Notes: generated by a model not told the origin, from the letters alone. Positions 22,158 through 33,750 are shown, counted from the first letter of the stretch. The stretch is 64,000 bases of DNA from Hyaloperonospora brassicae (GCA_947650285.1 CANTFL010000086.1:496001-560000), one strand, 5' to 3'. Numbers and translations are program-made.

Positions 22158-23402
22158 TTAACTTTCCGCTTCGCCTATCGCTTCAGTGGTATCTGCCTCC
22201 CCGACAGCATCCTCTGCAGGCAAGAACTCGTTCAACACGTCCAGCGACGCTTGGTTTTCGTCGCGTGATGCTAGGCAAAGCGATGATGTGCCGCTGGCGT
22301 CGGGCTTGTGCGGGTTCGCACCGTGGCGCAACAGTAGTCGGATCGTCGTCAATCGACTCGTGGTCGACACTTCTTCTCGTCGCACCTGCACCGCCCAGTG
22401 CAACGGCGTGAGCCCAAGTCGATCGCTGATATTCGCATTTGCTCCATGGTCGAGAAGCACTCGGGCTACCCTGTCAACAGCTTGCTGTGCACAAACGTGC
22501 AGCGCCGTCGTGCCATCGTTAGAGCACGCGTCAGGGTTCATTCCTCGAGCAAGGAGTAGCTTCACGCCCAAGATGTCGCAATGACTCGCAGCTTCACGTA
22601 ACTTGTCACCATCTCCCAAAAGGACAAGACACCACACAACAGGAGGGAGGACGAACGTGCGGCAGTAAGTACCCGGCAGTGAAACGATGACACACTTTTT
22701 TGCTAACAAACAGCCCGACGTACCATATTGCGGTTCGTGGAAAAAGCGAGCCAACGCAAAGCCCGCACACACGACTGCGGCCAGCACAAGGTCACCCGCC
22801 ATCCGAGCGTACACAAGCGTCCCCACCCGATCCCTGTCTGCTGCTGCAGTACTGGCTGCTCGTTCGTTCCACGCTCCGCCTGCTTGATCAATCGAGTGCA
22901 CGCTGTCAGCATTTGCCCTCGGTGCACCCCTCTCGGGCCCCGACAACATGGGTACAGACAACACGCTCCAGCTGCTCAACGGCGCCACCAGTTCCCCCCC
23001 GACCCCATGTTCCAGCTGCACTAGCACCGCCTCAATCACTGCCACTGCAAACGCGAGCAGTGGAGCCCCAACGAGTCGACTCCACTTGCCCCTGTGCAGC
23101 GTCAGGGGCAGCCACAAGACGTGTGTCCAATACGGCGTCGACATCCCTCTCCATAGTACAGTTTCGTGGCCAAGACCGGTGCAGACGACCGCAGAGACTG
23201 CAGCAACACAGACCGCAGAAACGAACGTGCGCGGAATAGGCGTTGACCAGCGCCGAGACGCGGCGTCCTGCAGAGCGCCGACGACGTACTGGAGCGTCAA
23301 GACGCGGGCAAACCCGTAGAAGACACTGAGCACGAGCACGAGCGGCGCGAGTGCCAGCGGACGCTGTGCGACGTAGAACAGCAGCTGCTTCACGACGTGC
23401 AT
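22158..23402 (-). CDS. Ankyrin-repeat membrane protein
   Basis: The first ATG (23402) starts MHVVKQLLFYVAQRPLALAP, followed by several hydrophobic segments (LVLVLSVFYGFARV; TFVSAVCVAAVSAVVCTG; VGAPLLAFAVAVIEAVLVQL; DLVLAAVVCAGFALARF), so about four or five membrane spans. The C-terminal part contains ankyrin repeats (GTTALHVCAQQAVDRVARVL; LGLTPLHWAVQVR; TTIRLLLRHGANPHKP). Read straight through it is 414 residues. A likely 111-nt in-frame intron (22613-22723, GTACGT...GGGAG) separates the membrane part from the ankyrin part; removing it gives 377 residues and a cleaner join (EPQY to DGDKLREAA). Function unknown. Divergent from PAF1, about 300 bp apart. Confidence 0.72.
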   Translation of the reverse strand: MHVVKQLLFYVAQRPLALAPLVLVLSVFYGFARVLTLQYVVGALQDAASRRWSTPIPRTFVSAVCVAAVSAVVCTGLGHETVLWRGMSTPYWTHVLWLPLTLHRGKWSRLVGAPLLAFAVAVIEAVLVQLEHGVGGELVAPLSSWSVLSVPMLSGPERGAPRANADSVHSIDQAGGAWNERAASTAAADRDRVGTLVYARMAGDLVLAAVVCAGFALARFFHEPQYGTSGCLLAKKCVIVSLPGTYCRTFVLPPVVWCLVLLGDGDKLREAASHCDILGVKLLLARGMNPDACSNDGTTALHVCAQQAVDRVARVLLDHGANANISDRLGLTPLHWAVQVRREEVSTTSRLTTIRLLLRHGANPHKPDASGTSSLCLASRDENQASLDVLNEFLPAEDAVGEADTTEAIGEAES

Positions 23403-23701
23403 CGCGTGCGCGCTCTCAATACGTATCGGCAATGGACAGCGCCCACCCAACACCGCCGCCGCCGCCACGCGATGTCGGCCATTATCATCAGCTGCTACAC
23501 GCGAACGGTCGTGGAAAAAGACCGGTAAGTAAAATAAAGAGGCGACGCGCGCAAAAATAGAGGCGCGCCACACGACATTTACACACGCACGCACGATTAG
23601 GACGCAGACAGGTTGTGTGTATGTGTGTGCACCACACTATTCGTTGATGGTACGGACCTCTGGAACCCGATATTCGGTCCACAAGCGACCAACAAAACAC
23701 A

Positions 23702-25776
23702 ATGGACACATCGGCAGCGACCGGCGGGAAGGACGCGGCGGCGGCCGCGGCTGCGCGCCACAGCAGCAGCCGGCGACGCAGTGTGGAGCATGGAGAAGCG
23801 GCGCGAAGACGTGCGCCTGCTGCTGGATCCAGCGGTTCGTCCGAAGAGCGCGCGCGCTACGAGCTCGAGCGGAAGAAGGTCGCCAAGTACAAGGAGGACA
23901 AACTCAAGGCGCGTCGAGACCACACGCGCATGATCTTGGAGAGCCACGCGCAGGCGAAACGTCGTGCGCTGTTGGGCAAACAGTCGGAGTTCCTCGCGAC
24001 GCTCGAGTTTCGCAATACGCTGCCGGACATTCCCTTTGACACGAAGTTTGTCAAGTACCCACACGAGTCGGAACGGTGCGGTGCGCAGTATCGCTGTGTA
24101 TGCACATGTTGCGTACAGCATGTGTATACAATAGTGCATAGGATGATATGTGTCGACAAGTGATAAGGCGACTGACTAAGCGTTGTGGGCCATGTGGGGC
24201 CCTGTGTGCTTGATAGACTCATCAAGTACAAGCCGAATACGCTGGAGATGGACTATACGTACGAGATCCATGAAGAGTCGAATTTGGGGCTGACGATTGA
24301 CCTCATTGATCCCGCCAAGTATGAAGGTGGGGACTAGTGGCTGGTATAGCGTGGAGCATGGGCTAGTGGACTGAGGTCAGGGAGTACTTGTGTTGTGTTA
24401 CACTGTCTTGCTTTGTAGCTCCGGCGGAACCCGAGCCGCTTGAAGTTGGTGATGAGCAGGCGTTGATGATGAGGGAAGACCATGTCGGCAGCAAGGGCCG
24501 GTCGAAAGTGCGTCCGAGCGTGTCTTGGCTGCGACGCACGGAGTATATGGGCAACGACCTGTACGACTCGGTGCACAAGTTCAAAAGTGAAGCAGAAATC
24601 CAGAATGCACTACGCGAAGGCACGGAAAACGCATTGGCCGAGGTGGTTTCGGTCTCACTGGAGGACCGTGCCGAAGCTTCTTTCCGCGACATTAATGATC
24701 CGGGGTTGCTGGTGCACCCGCACGACTCGAAGAAAAAAGTCGCAAAGGTGTGGGACGTCTTTCCGGATCAGCTCTTGTCTGCCAACAAGTACGCCATTCT
24801 GGTACGTCTCAGAGATGCGTGCGTTGATCTTTGTGTTAGGCTGTAGCCGAAATTGATCGGCTGTTGTGGATTGGTTGTTGTCCGCAGTCCTACGATATGC
24901 TGCCTTCTGAAGACTTCAAGAACAAGGGGATAACAAGTCGCGAAGAACGCGCGTTGCTTTGCGGTGTGAACAAGAAAATCCAAGCTGGCAATGAGCTCAT
25001 CCAGGGCTCTATCTTGTTGCCCAACGCATCTGCAGAAGAGGAGGTAAAGTTTTGCCGTAGCGACGGACCATATGGTGAAAACTGACAACGTTTGTGCCAT
25101 GCCGCAAATACAGGATAGCAGCGATCGCGACAAGTTTTCGTATCTTCGAGAGTATCTCATGTCTGTGGAATCGCTCGATAGCGTACGTAGGTTTTGCTGC
25201 TGACTGTGTGTGCGGTGATCGTTCTCACTGCTGCCTTTTTTGCGTGCCGACACCGTCGTTTAGCGAGAGACGCAGCATGTTGTTTTCGTGCTGGACCCCG
25301 AGTCTGATCAGTTTACATACAGTGATGTTTTGAACCGCATCCAGCTGCGGAAAACAAAGGTACGCGCAGCTGCTACTACCATCGCAACTCGTGTACGCTG
25401 TCAATTTGACAGAACGCTTTTTTCGTGCATGCAGATGAGTGGCGAGGAAAAGCGCCGCGACGGAGTTGTTGTATACCGCCGGGATTACTCTGAAGCTGAA
25501 AACGATCGTCGTGCCCAGATCCTCTTCCGCTGCGGAGGCGTCTACGATGATCAGCTTGATGACGAGGAAAGTGTGCGCGAGCACAAGCGCCAACGAACCG
25601 GAGATAAAGATACGCCGCCCCCGTCCGACGACGAAGATACGGAAACTCGTACACCACCTGGAAGCCCGATCAAAAAGTCAAGCAGCCCTGCTGGCAGGAA
25701 CGGTGACGGCGGTAGTCCCGATCCGCGCACCGGCGGTGGTGCTAGCCCCGTGATCAGCGATAGCGACAGCGAATAG
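23702..25776 (+). CDS. PAF1: RNA polymerase II-associated factor 1 (PAF1 complex)
   Basis: Seven exons: 23702-24075, 24217-24326, 24419-24801, 24888-25043, 25114-25182, 25264-25359 and 25435-25776, 509 residues in total (human PAF1: 531). Introns are 70-141 nt, GT-AG and in phase. Family blocks: FRNTLPDIPFDTKFVKYP, SNLGLTIDLIDPAKYE, VSWLRRTEYMGNDLYDS, KVWDVFPDQLL and LRKTKMSGEEKRRDGVVVYR, ending in an acidic Ser/Asp/Glu-rich tail typical of PAF1. The protein is a scaffold of the PAF1 complex on elongating RNA polymerase II and is needed for histone H2B ubiquitination and H3K4 methylation. It therefore works in the same pathway as the WDR82 homologue 11 kb away, though linkage is probably chance. 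Confidence 0.92.
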
Positions 25777-26092
25777 CTTGATAAGATGGTGTCACTTCGC
25801 CAAGATGGCCATCACGTTGCACCTGGCCTTTGTTCCGAGACGCAAGACATGCGCGTTTTGACTGATGAAATGTGAACAAATTACAACATGGCCGTTTACT
25901 CAGCCACCTGCATGCGTAGCAAGTCCATGACTTCACGCGTGACACTAGTCAGGAACCTCACCCTATGCGTTGGTTCCTGCAAACTGCGACAGCACCTATG
26001 ATGCCAGAGTCATACCCTGCGCTCGCCTTCTCGATCCTAACCTAGTAGCAGCACAACCGCATAGGGACGAAATGTGAAATGGACTGAAGTGA
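25777..26092. other. Short convergent intergenic spacer
   Basis: About 316 bp between the stops of PAF1 and the glucokinase gene. Only 3' UTR-type sequence is seen; no gene or clear hairpin. Confidence 0.5.
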
Positions 26093-27593
26093 TCAACACG
26101 AAGTGCAAGTCAGGCGTACGGGATTCGCGAACTTTGTCCAGCTGTGCCCCGCATAAGCCTGACGAATCTGATTGATGTAGGTTTCACCGGCTTCGGCGAT
26201 TCCTCCAGACAGCACGATGACCTTCACCCGGAGACCGAGTCGTGGGAGCCCAATCAGTACACCACACAAAGTCAGCATCCAGGCCGCGACAATATACATT
26301 ACCTCCGGATCGAGCATTCGACAGAACGTAACGCAGGCAAAACCCAAATAGTCTGCAGCCTGATTCGGACCACATCAAACAACGGTTGGCCCAAAAGTCT
26401 TGCTCGCTTAGAACGTGCACACATACTTCATCGATGAGATGCTTGCACATTTCGTCGCCTTGGGCGGCATGTAGAAACACGAGTTCAGCGTGTATATCTT
26501 CTTCAGGATACCTTGACAGACTCGAGACTCTACCTGTGTACAACAAGGATAGTATACACCATATGTGAAAACGGCTGGCCCTGACGAGCAAGTCATAAAA
26601 TGGACGAACCGGCACGCAAGTGTTCTTGGACTTGCGATATCAAAGCACTTGCCGAGCTGTAGGCTTCGAGGCATCCACGCTGAGAGCACCCACACCGTCT
26701 TCCATTGCGTTCGACGATCTACATGCAGAACGGTACCAATTGGTTAGCTGTGTTGCCGTTCGCTCGAAGGAAGCAAAACAAGCACGTCGATACCATGTGT
26801 CCCCCTTCAATGGCATTGCTGCCACCTCGTACCAGTTGACCGTTCGCGACGACACCAAAGCCAACACCCGTACCAAGCGCTGCACCGCGTTTCACAATCA
26901 GGCCACAACAACTCTCGTCAACAGTCCGTTTTTCAACCACCGGTACTAGGTCACTGGAGCGGCAGGAATCGTACTAAGCATGATAAAGTTCTTGATCCCG
27001 CCCTTGGCCGCACCGACCCACTGTTCCGCCAGAATCGCGGCGTCCGCGTCGTTGCAGACCGTGACCTTTCACCACCCACACCGACACCACACGACTGTCT
27101 CCTTCAGCTCCACCCTGGGCACCCACTTCCTCGCGTTTCCACGTGACTGTACCACCCACGCACCGGTGTCCCAAGTGTTTCGGTAAACAATTGCTGCAGC
27201 GGGACATCCGACCAGGACGGGAAGTTGGCAGCTGCACGGATAACCCCTTCCGCCCTCAGCACGCCAGGGCAGCCCACACCAACGGCCTCGACGTCTTGTA
27301 AAGGTACACAATTCTGTCCACATTAGCCGCACGACGCTGGATCAGAAAGTGTCTGGTAAACCGTTTTTCACCCCATAGCGGTTTGGTTTGGTTTGGTACG
27401 CAGCAAGAAAACAGGCGGCAGCGCTCACCGTCTCGAGCACTTTGTGCAGCAGAGCGACCGCGAGATCCACGACGTCCTGCGGGTTGGGTCGGGTCGACTC
27501 GTACTTCTGCTGGCGGCGCGCGACGACGGACCCATTGGCGGCCACGAGGCCCACTTTGACACTTAGTCCGCCAATGTCGACGCCTGCGAACAT
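26093..27593 (-). CDS. ROK-family glucokinase (bacterial type)
   Basis: Eight exons on the minus strand: 27593-27429, 27313-27164, 27065-26975, 26879-26794, 26718-26610, 26533-26423, 26352-26303 and 26221-26093, giving 296 residues. ROK hallmarks appear in order: AGVDIGGLSVKVGLVAANGS (phosphate-binding loop), VGVGCPGVLRAEGVI, CNDADAAILAEQW (with the catalytic aspartate), LGTGVGFGVVANGQL, GGHMIVERNGRRCGCSQRGC (His plus the CXCX4-5C zinc-binding cluster) and VIVLSGGIAEAGETY. ROK kinases phosphorylate glucose or related sugars with ATP. Every intron falls where the family alignment needs it. The donor at 26422 was chosen by phase and alignment over an overlapping GT four bases upstream. Confidence 0.88.
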
Positions 27594-27903
27594 TTGTGAA
27601 GTCGGGACCAAATTTGGGGCTTTGGCTCGAGTTCACAAACGACAGACAGCACGTCTTCTCTGCAGTGGTTTTGATTGGCTAATTTGGAAACAGCAGCACC
27701 ACGAGCAAAGACGGGAGACACGAGCAAATGTATAAAACAATGTTGCATGTGGTATCCAGCCACTGCTGTCGGTGCTCGGTTATCGGCGTAAGATTTGTAT
27801 CGACACCTTCGTTTGGCCAGCCACTTGGTCTAGTCGTGCAGTGTGCTACTACACAGCAACACGGTCTTCATAAACTTCCTCTTCCTTACTGACGAAAGCA
27901 TAA

Positions 27904-28152
27904 TCAATCGTTGAAGTGGGCGACCCAACTACGATCGATGCGTTTTGCAGAGCGGAGAAAATGTGGCTTCTGAAATGCGTTTGGACGCGATACATCGATC
28001 TTCAATTCGTCTGCAAACTGCGGTACATGATGCAAATTGACCACGGGTGAGTGAGCGGCTTTAAGAGATGCTACATAGCACACACTATCTGGGTGGATGG
28101 CGCCAAGACGAAGTTTTTTATATCCGTTTTCTCGCCGATACAGCAGCAGCAT
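27904..28152 (-). CDS. Hypothetical small protein, 82 residues
   Basis: ATG at 28152 to stop at 27904-27906. The translation has an ordinary amino-acid mix (for example HHVPQFADELKIDV and NAFQKPHFLRSAKRI) and no low complexity, but no family is recognised. It could be a short gene, a terminal exon, or a chance frame. No signal peptide or membrane span is evident. Confidence 0.25.
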   Translation of the reverse strand: MLLLYRRENGYKKLRLGAIHPDSVCYVASLKAAHSPVVNLHHVPQFADELKIDVSRPNAFQKPHFLRSAKRIDRSWVAHFND

Positions 28153-28319
28153 TGACGCGATCGATCGATGTTGTCAAAACCACATTTGTAAGAAACAAAA
28201 CCGGGTAGGAATGTCACCCTACAAAAAGCGACCGTCGTCAGAGCGTTTTAAAAAAAGCAGGCACGAACCTATGGATTCGATTCGACGTTATTCGCACCAA
28301 TCACGAGGACATCCACCCC

Positions 28320-28339
28320 TCATTTCTACCACTCTTTGA
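28320..28339 (+). promoter_or_regulatory. Possible oomycete initiator element
   Basis: TCATTTCTACCACTCTTTGA resembles the oomycete core-promoter pattern of a TCAYTYY initiator followed by a flanking CAWTTT-like box. It lies 48 bp upstream of the ATG at 28387, a typical distance for short oomycete leaders. Assigned by eye only. Confidence 0.35.
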
Positions 28340-28386
28340 CGGACTCAGTCACACAGGAACACGAAGAATCCCTCGTCACCTTCAAG

Positions 28387-28734
28387 ATGGATTTGGCCAA
28401 CAAGTCGGACGCGTCGTCGGCCTTCTCGCTACGACCGACAGCGCAGCAGATGCAGTGGACCGACACAACGCTCTTGTGCGTCATCGCTGTCTTCGTGAGC
28501 ATTGCGTCCCTTTGCTGCATCTACTACTGTCGCTGCTGCGAGTGTCGCAACCGACGACAGGAGAACCAAATGATGAGCGCGATGGCCGTGCGAGGCGACA
28601 TGGAGGAGCCACTGCTGGGAGAGCTCACCCGGAACAAGTTGCCAGTGATCGTGCACCACTCTCTCGCTCGCGAGTATGAACCGTCGGCGCCTCCGATGTG
28701 CTGGGAACTGGAGCAACGTGGATCGTTGTTGTAA
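28387..28734 (+). CDS. Small single-pass membrane protein with cysteine-rich juxtamembrane motif
   Basis: Intronless, 115 residues from ATG 28387. A short polar N-terminus is followed by one hydrophobic span (TTLLCVIAVFVSIASLCCIY, about residues 24-44) and directly by a cysteine cluster, YYCRCCECRNRRQ, which looks suitable for palmitoylation or metal binding. The C-terminal tail is polar and proline-containing (EPSAPPMCWELEQ). No signal peptide separate from the span is seen. The family is not recognised. Conceptually similar to small tail-containing vesicle or plasma-membrane proteins, but that is inference. Confidence 0.6.
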   Translation: MDLANKSDASSAFSLRPTAQQMQWTDTTLLCVIAVFVSIASLCCIYYCRCCECRNRRQENQMMSAMAVRGDMEEPLLGELTRNKLPVIVHHSLAREYEPSAPPMCWELEQRGSLL

Positions 28735-28907
28735 CACGCGGGCGACGGCTGCTGTGTTGGCCGGGAGAGAGCCATACCGTGAAGAGACCAGCAGATGAGC
28801 CATGCAGACGTCCTGAAGTTGATTCGCTGCGCGTACTTGGTATCCATCACATGGCTCAAGGCCGTGTTGTTGCAGCTATCGACGTGTACGTGTTGGATTC
28901 GCAACGC

Positions 28908-31087
28908 TTACTTCGTGGCACGGGTTGCGCCGCATCCATCATCAGCACTCGCGGATGTCCTAGGCTCGACTGCTGCAGTCGTTGTCGCCTCGTCCTCTTT
29001 CGTCTCCTCTTCGCCCGAGCCCAAGATCATTTGGAGCACGCTCGGGTCCTGCTCCAGTTCTCGTTGCTGCAGTAGCGGCAAAGCAGCAGTACTTGCCTCG
29101 GTCTCACGTTGGTGCATTGAAACGAGCTAGACGATGTGGCATGTGAGAAGATGCAGTTGATCACACGCAGCAATAGCAATGGGACGCACCTCGTGCAGGA
29201 GCTGGTACAACGAATCCGCCTCGAGTCCCGTGGCAATCGTAATCCCTTTCGCGTGCTTTGTCGAGTCCAGCTCTAGCGACACTGCCTGGATACCAAACGG
29301 CGCAGTTTCAACGACGTTTCGTACATCGTCAAAAGGGATGACCACCGTGTGCGCGAACACGGGCACCATGATCCGATAGATCAAGTTGCTACCATTCATT
29401 ACCACGACGAATCAGAGACGAACAATGCGAAAAAGTCAGCTTTGCGGGGCACAAACAACGCGAGTTCGTTCTTCTTACCCATAAGTGACGTGGAGGGTGA
29501 CTGGAATGCCGTTTACCATGCAAGAGGTCTCGTAGAGGAGCACGTTATTCCTGCTGATGATCGAAAGATGCCGCCATATCCACGGTTATCCACTGCCCGT
29601 TCAGCGTATATGTGAAAAGGTGTCACGAACAACGTACCGGCTGTCGTCGCCATGTTCATTGAGGCATGAGACTTGTGCATCTTTCCTGCCACATTCAGCA
29701 ACATCAGTTGTATATCAAGTATCTTGTAAGCCGACAAACGTACGCGTCCATGATTGCCCGGATCGCACGAACGCGCAAACTTTGCGCAGCTTCCACGCGT
29801 GCTGTAACCTGTTGCCGCTTTTCTTCAATTTTCGCACGTAGTCGTATCTCACAGTCTTCCTTGCATGCACATCGCAGCTTTTGGACCATTTCGGAAATCA
29901 CTTCGCCGTAGGTTTTCTCACGTTTCACTGATGTTGCCTGGTGCGTCGACGAGGAGATATCTGCAGTTTTAGTCACATGCGGCAAAGACGCCAGGCCTTG
30001 TTTCGAAGCTGAATCGTTCTCCTTCATTGACATTTGTTGTGTTCCGGCAACGATTACGCTCTCCTTCGAGCACGCGTCATTTGCAGTCGTGCCTACAAGC
30101 CTGATCGCGCACTTCTTCAGACTCGGTTCAAGCAAACCGATTAGCTGAGCGCAGGCAAGCTCTTGGTCGTATGCATAAGATTCCAGGGGGATGCACAGAT
30201 CTCTCATATTGGTCTTCATTTCACTGCAAAAGACAAAGCACGTCAGCGAGCTCGCCGTGCCCTGGCGTATACCACGTGCACAAGACGCACCTGCTGAACG
30301 CTTTTTTCAAGTTCTCAACATATCCTTCATCCAGCTCAGCAGTTTGAACTGCCAAAAAGTATCCAGCCAGCCAAAACATGAGTAACAGAAGCATTCCTTC
30401 GTCACTGGCTCCATCTCAGCAGCAGCAACGACGACATACAGTACCTGAGTCCATGGAGTTCTCCGAAGTAGACATGTACAGATGACTCATCGATAGACAC
30501 TGACTAAGCAGTGTCGACTGAAAAGCTCCCAGCAATTGGTCGAGAGCGTACTTGTGCGAATCATTGGAAGCCGTCCACAAGCTGCTCCGTCCCGTTGGCA
30601 TCATGCCACCCAGCAGCTTGTTCTCGTTCACGACCGACGTGCAAATATCAATCACCCGCAGCTTCGACGACGAAATGCCAATGCGCACGTAGACGTTGAG
30701 GAATGTAGCCATATTCGCCATGCCACGGGCCATCGATTCTTGCATCACTTTTTTGCGGAACAGCACCGACTCAGCGTCTTCTTCAGCAATCAACAGTCCT
30801 TTGCTAATGCAGACAGTTGCCAGTAGCTCTTTGATGATGTCCCAGGACCGGTCGGGACGAATATGCACTTCCAGAATCGTCCACTGCCTCGGGTCCTTCT
30901 CCACTGGCAAGCGGGTCAGCCACAGCGGCATCGCGCCCTTGTCCTCGAGCGCAGCAGCAGCGCGAATCGCTTCGACGTCGAGGAACGTAAAGTCCTGATG
31001 GTCCCTGACCGCGCTCTGGACGTCCTGCTCCATCGGGTCCGCGTCCCGCACCAGTTTGCTCATGCCGAACTCGTCTTCCTCGTTCAT
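28908..31087 (-). CDS. Protein with GRAM/PH-like region, function unknown
   Basis: Seven exons proposed: 31087-30445, 30348-30291, 30223-29744, 29685-29638, 29553-29479, 29388-29190 and 29126-28908, 573 residues. All junctions are GT-AG and in phase (introns 58-96 nt). The N-terminal 210 residues (MNEEDEFGMSKLVRDADPME onward) are globular with no family I can name. A charged helical stretch follows (ISEMVQKLRCACKEDCEI). The region VLLYETSCMVNGIPVTLHVT, then MVPVFAHTVVIPFDDVRNVV, resembles a GRAM/PH-type beta barrel, with VIPFDDV close to the GRAM IPFEDI signature. The tail is Glu- and Thr-rich. A lipid- or membrane-binding role is inferred from the GRAM-like part only. Confidence 0.62.
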
Positions 31088-31239
31088 TTTTGGTGTTGTC
31101 TTTGCGTCTGATGATTTGGAAAGCCGCACACGATGTAGAGCGCCTACTTTCTAGATTTAGTCAGCGCATCTGTACGAACACAACGGTCAAATACGTCGTT
31201 TGTGCCACATAGTATCGGGTCGACCCCAACGACGTGGGA

Positions 31240-31737
31240 ATGACGGAACAGTGGAAAGCACAGCGACTCGGTCCAAAGCTGGACAAAGAGGTCAGTCGTC
31301 TACATACTACGTCCAAGCTCGATAGCTGATTGAGGTTTGTTGCTGCGAGCGATGGTGACCCTGTTCTTGTTGTTGCATGTCGTGTAGATCCAGCAGCTGC
31401 AGGTCACACTGAGTGAACTGGGCACGATGGGGAACAAGCCGCAAAGGGTGCGGCGGATGTATTCCAGATACCTGTGCGGTGTATTGGAACAATTGATGAC
31501 AGAGGACGGCTGTTGTCTGTATACGTAGACGACTTACCTCAAACGCGCCAACGTTTTCTTCCTGGAACACAGAGATGCGATTGTCCAGATCAAGCAGAGT
31601 ACGCAACGTGTCGTGGTATGTCATGTTGAGGTGCTACGCTAACCGAAAAGTACGTGGTTCTTCGTGCTGCAGATGAGCTGAAAGACAAGGAAAAGATGCG
31701 GTATGATGTTGGACTCGAGCTTCATAAATCGCAGTAG
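31240..31737 (+). CDS. Short prefoldin-like coiled-coil protein (ASDURF-like)
   Basis: Four small exons: 31240-31290, 31388-31447, 31529-31607 and 31673-31737, encoding 84 residues. All introns (65-97 nt) are GT-AG and in phase. The protein is two helical segments (KEIQQLQVTLSELGTMG; HELKDKEKMRYDVGLELHK) joined by a beta-hairpin-like segment, RTTYLKRANVFFLEHRDAIV. This layout, and the NVFFL core, resembles beta-type prefoldin subunits and in particular the small human prefoldin-like protein ASDURF of the PAQosome. It is divergent from the GRAM-like gene (153 bp apart). Too short to be found by ordinary length filters. The last splice (caac/gtgtcg to gcag) is the least certain. Confidence 0.6.
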
Positions 31738-32062
31738 TCGATGGGCTCGCCAAGTGTCCGAAGAGCGGCAAAGGCTTGCCAATCAGACCTGAATGGAGGT
31801 AAAGTCGTGTCGGATAAGGCGGTGGATACGGACATGTCTGCTATTTTCAAGTCCCGAAACAATCAAACGGGTCGTCTAGATGGTCAACTCAAAGCAGGCA
31901 GCGGACACCGGCTGTGGAGGTAGCCACGAAACGGAAACTTACTTGAGCAAAGCCGTCGCAGCCATATCCTGACACGGCATTTCTTGCCAACGCGCAATGC
32001 AGTTGTACACGTTTCTAGGTCATGCGACAATCGCATGTCGCAGCACAACCTCTCGGATACCG
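31738..32062. other. Spacer between convergent genes
   Basis: About 325 bp between the prefoldin-like gene and the acyltransferase. Only short frames are present; nothing supported. Confidence 0.45.
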
Positions 32063-33750
32063 TCATCTCGCAAGAAGAGTGTCGCTGGTAGATGATGCAC
32101 GACGACGTAGCCGTCGATCCGCGGGCGAGCTAGCGAGGGACTTGTGTACGGCTGATAGGAAGTCGGCATCCACGTAAGTGGTCACTAGCTCGTGCACTTC
32201 TTTCGCAAGCTCCTCTCGTTCCTTTCGAAGCACCGCGACCTGGTCAGCGTGTGCCGTAATGTTGTAGAGGAAGTAGATGGTCTCGACAACGGAACGGCCT
32301 TCTTCCAGCACGCGAATGTGCGAGTGCAGTAGCAGCGGTAACCCCACCGCCAACGTGAATGCATAGGAAGCTCCGAAGATGTACCAGGTTGCAACAATTA
32401 GTACGAGCCAATGCAGCGGCACTAAAACGCTGCAGCATGGCAAAGCAGCACATGAATGTAAGTCATTAGAGAGGGAAAGCAAAGTCGTAGTCAACGCACC
32501 CGGCAGCAAAGATCTTGAGCATCGATTTGGATTCTACGAATCCCGCATAACTGTTGATCTTCATCCCTAGTGATCAGCAAGAAACGACATTCCACCAGCA
32601 AACACCTGTTCGTCAGACAAGCCCCACTCACGTGCGAAAAGCACGACTTACCGATAAAGTAATAGGGGAAGTTCAGCAAAAGACCGGGCGTCGCCAGTGG
32701 TAGCAGCACGAGAAGATACATGGTACGCTCCACAAAAAGTCGTACGAGCGATTGGTCCTTCGGAACTGCTAGATTCACCTCTTGATCTTTCAGTCGTAAC
32801 TTATCCAACTGCTCTTTGTATCGTAACACCTTTGCTTGAATCGTTCCCATCCGCTCCTTCTGTTCGTCGTCCTGTGGCTCTTCCTCCAGCATGTTGATTA
32901 TACACTGCGTCAGGCGAACTTCTTTGTTTGCGTCAATGGAACCAGGCACATTCAGGTACAAACGCCGCATCATCCGAGCTGCGTCGATCGTACTAAACCC
33001 GGACGCATTCAGCGTCAGACCGTGCATGCGCTTTTCCAGCTCGAGCGTCAAGCGCTTCACTTCACTGTGTTCATTTTGCTGGAATTCGTCGCTGTGCACC
33101 ATAGCAGGCGTGATCGTCATGCACGGGCCAAAGTCCAGCGTCATCTGGCTCCGAAAGCGGTCCTTGTTGAAGTAATTGAGTCCGAGAGGAACAATTGGAA
33201 TCGACTGATCATAGTGCTTGGCAAAGCCCGTAGCCACACGCATGACCCCAGTGCGTAGTGACAACATCTTGGGTGCAGTGTACGACGTTCCTTCGGGGAA
33301 GAGTACCATGACATTGCCGCCTGCAAGCACGTGCCACGTGTGCTCAAACATGGCGCGATTGGCCGCTTCGAGTTCCTCAGGGCTCTTGTCCGAGTCCACG
33401 TCAGCCAGCGTTGCCTCGGACCGTCGTGGGCGATACACTGGAACAGCTCCAAATTTCCTGAGAACGAACGCAGCAATGGGATGGCTAAAGAGCGATCCCT
33501 TGGCCCAGACGTAGGGACTACGACCAATCCGCACCACTTCCGTCATCACGAGCACGGCGTCCACGAGCATATTTGGGTGGTTGGAACACAGAATCACAGG
33601 TCCTTTACGGGGAAAGTTATCGACGCCATAGAGAACGATCTTGCGGAAGTACGTGTGCAGCAACAGGCGCAAGAAGAGCACCGTGATTGTGTAGGCCTGT
33701 GTGGCGGTCACCACGAGTGCGGCAGCGAGCCACACTAGTGCAGAGACCAT
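32063..33750 (-). CDS. Glycerol-3-phosphate / dihydroxyacetone-phosphate acyltransferase (Gpt2/Sct1-like)
   Basis: Three exons: 33750-32652, 32566-32500 and 32429-32063, 510 residues; introns 85 and 70 nt. After an N-terminal hydrophobic segment, the acyltransferase motifs appear: block I SNHPNMLVDAVLV (an NHPNxxxD variant of HxxxxD), block II FGAVPVYRPRR, block III FPEGTSYTAPKMLSLRTGV and block IV IPIVPLGLNYF. Further membrane spans lie at LYLLVLLPLATPGLLLNFPY-like residues and in the last exon (VLIVATWYIFGASYAF). The arrangement matches yeast Gpt2/Sct1, ER enzymes that acylate glycerol-3-phosphate in the first step of phospholipid and triacylglycerol synthesis. The exact acceptor is not decidable from sequence. 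Confidence 0.86.

Larger units (their letters stand above)
27594..28386. other. Region between glucokinase and the small membrane protein
   Basis: About 0.8 kb containing one low-confidence minus-strand frame (listed separately) and the two flanking promoters. Nothing else was recognised. Confidence 0.45.

Noticed and set aside
31741..31923. 60-codon frame after the prefoldin-like gene
   Set aside because: No motif or splice context, and it lies in the spacer between convergent genes.
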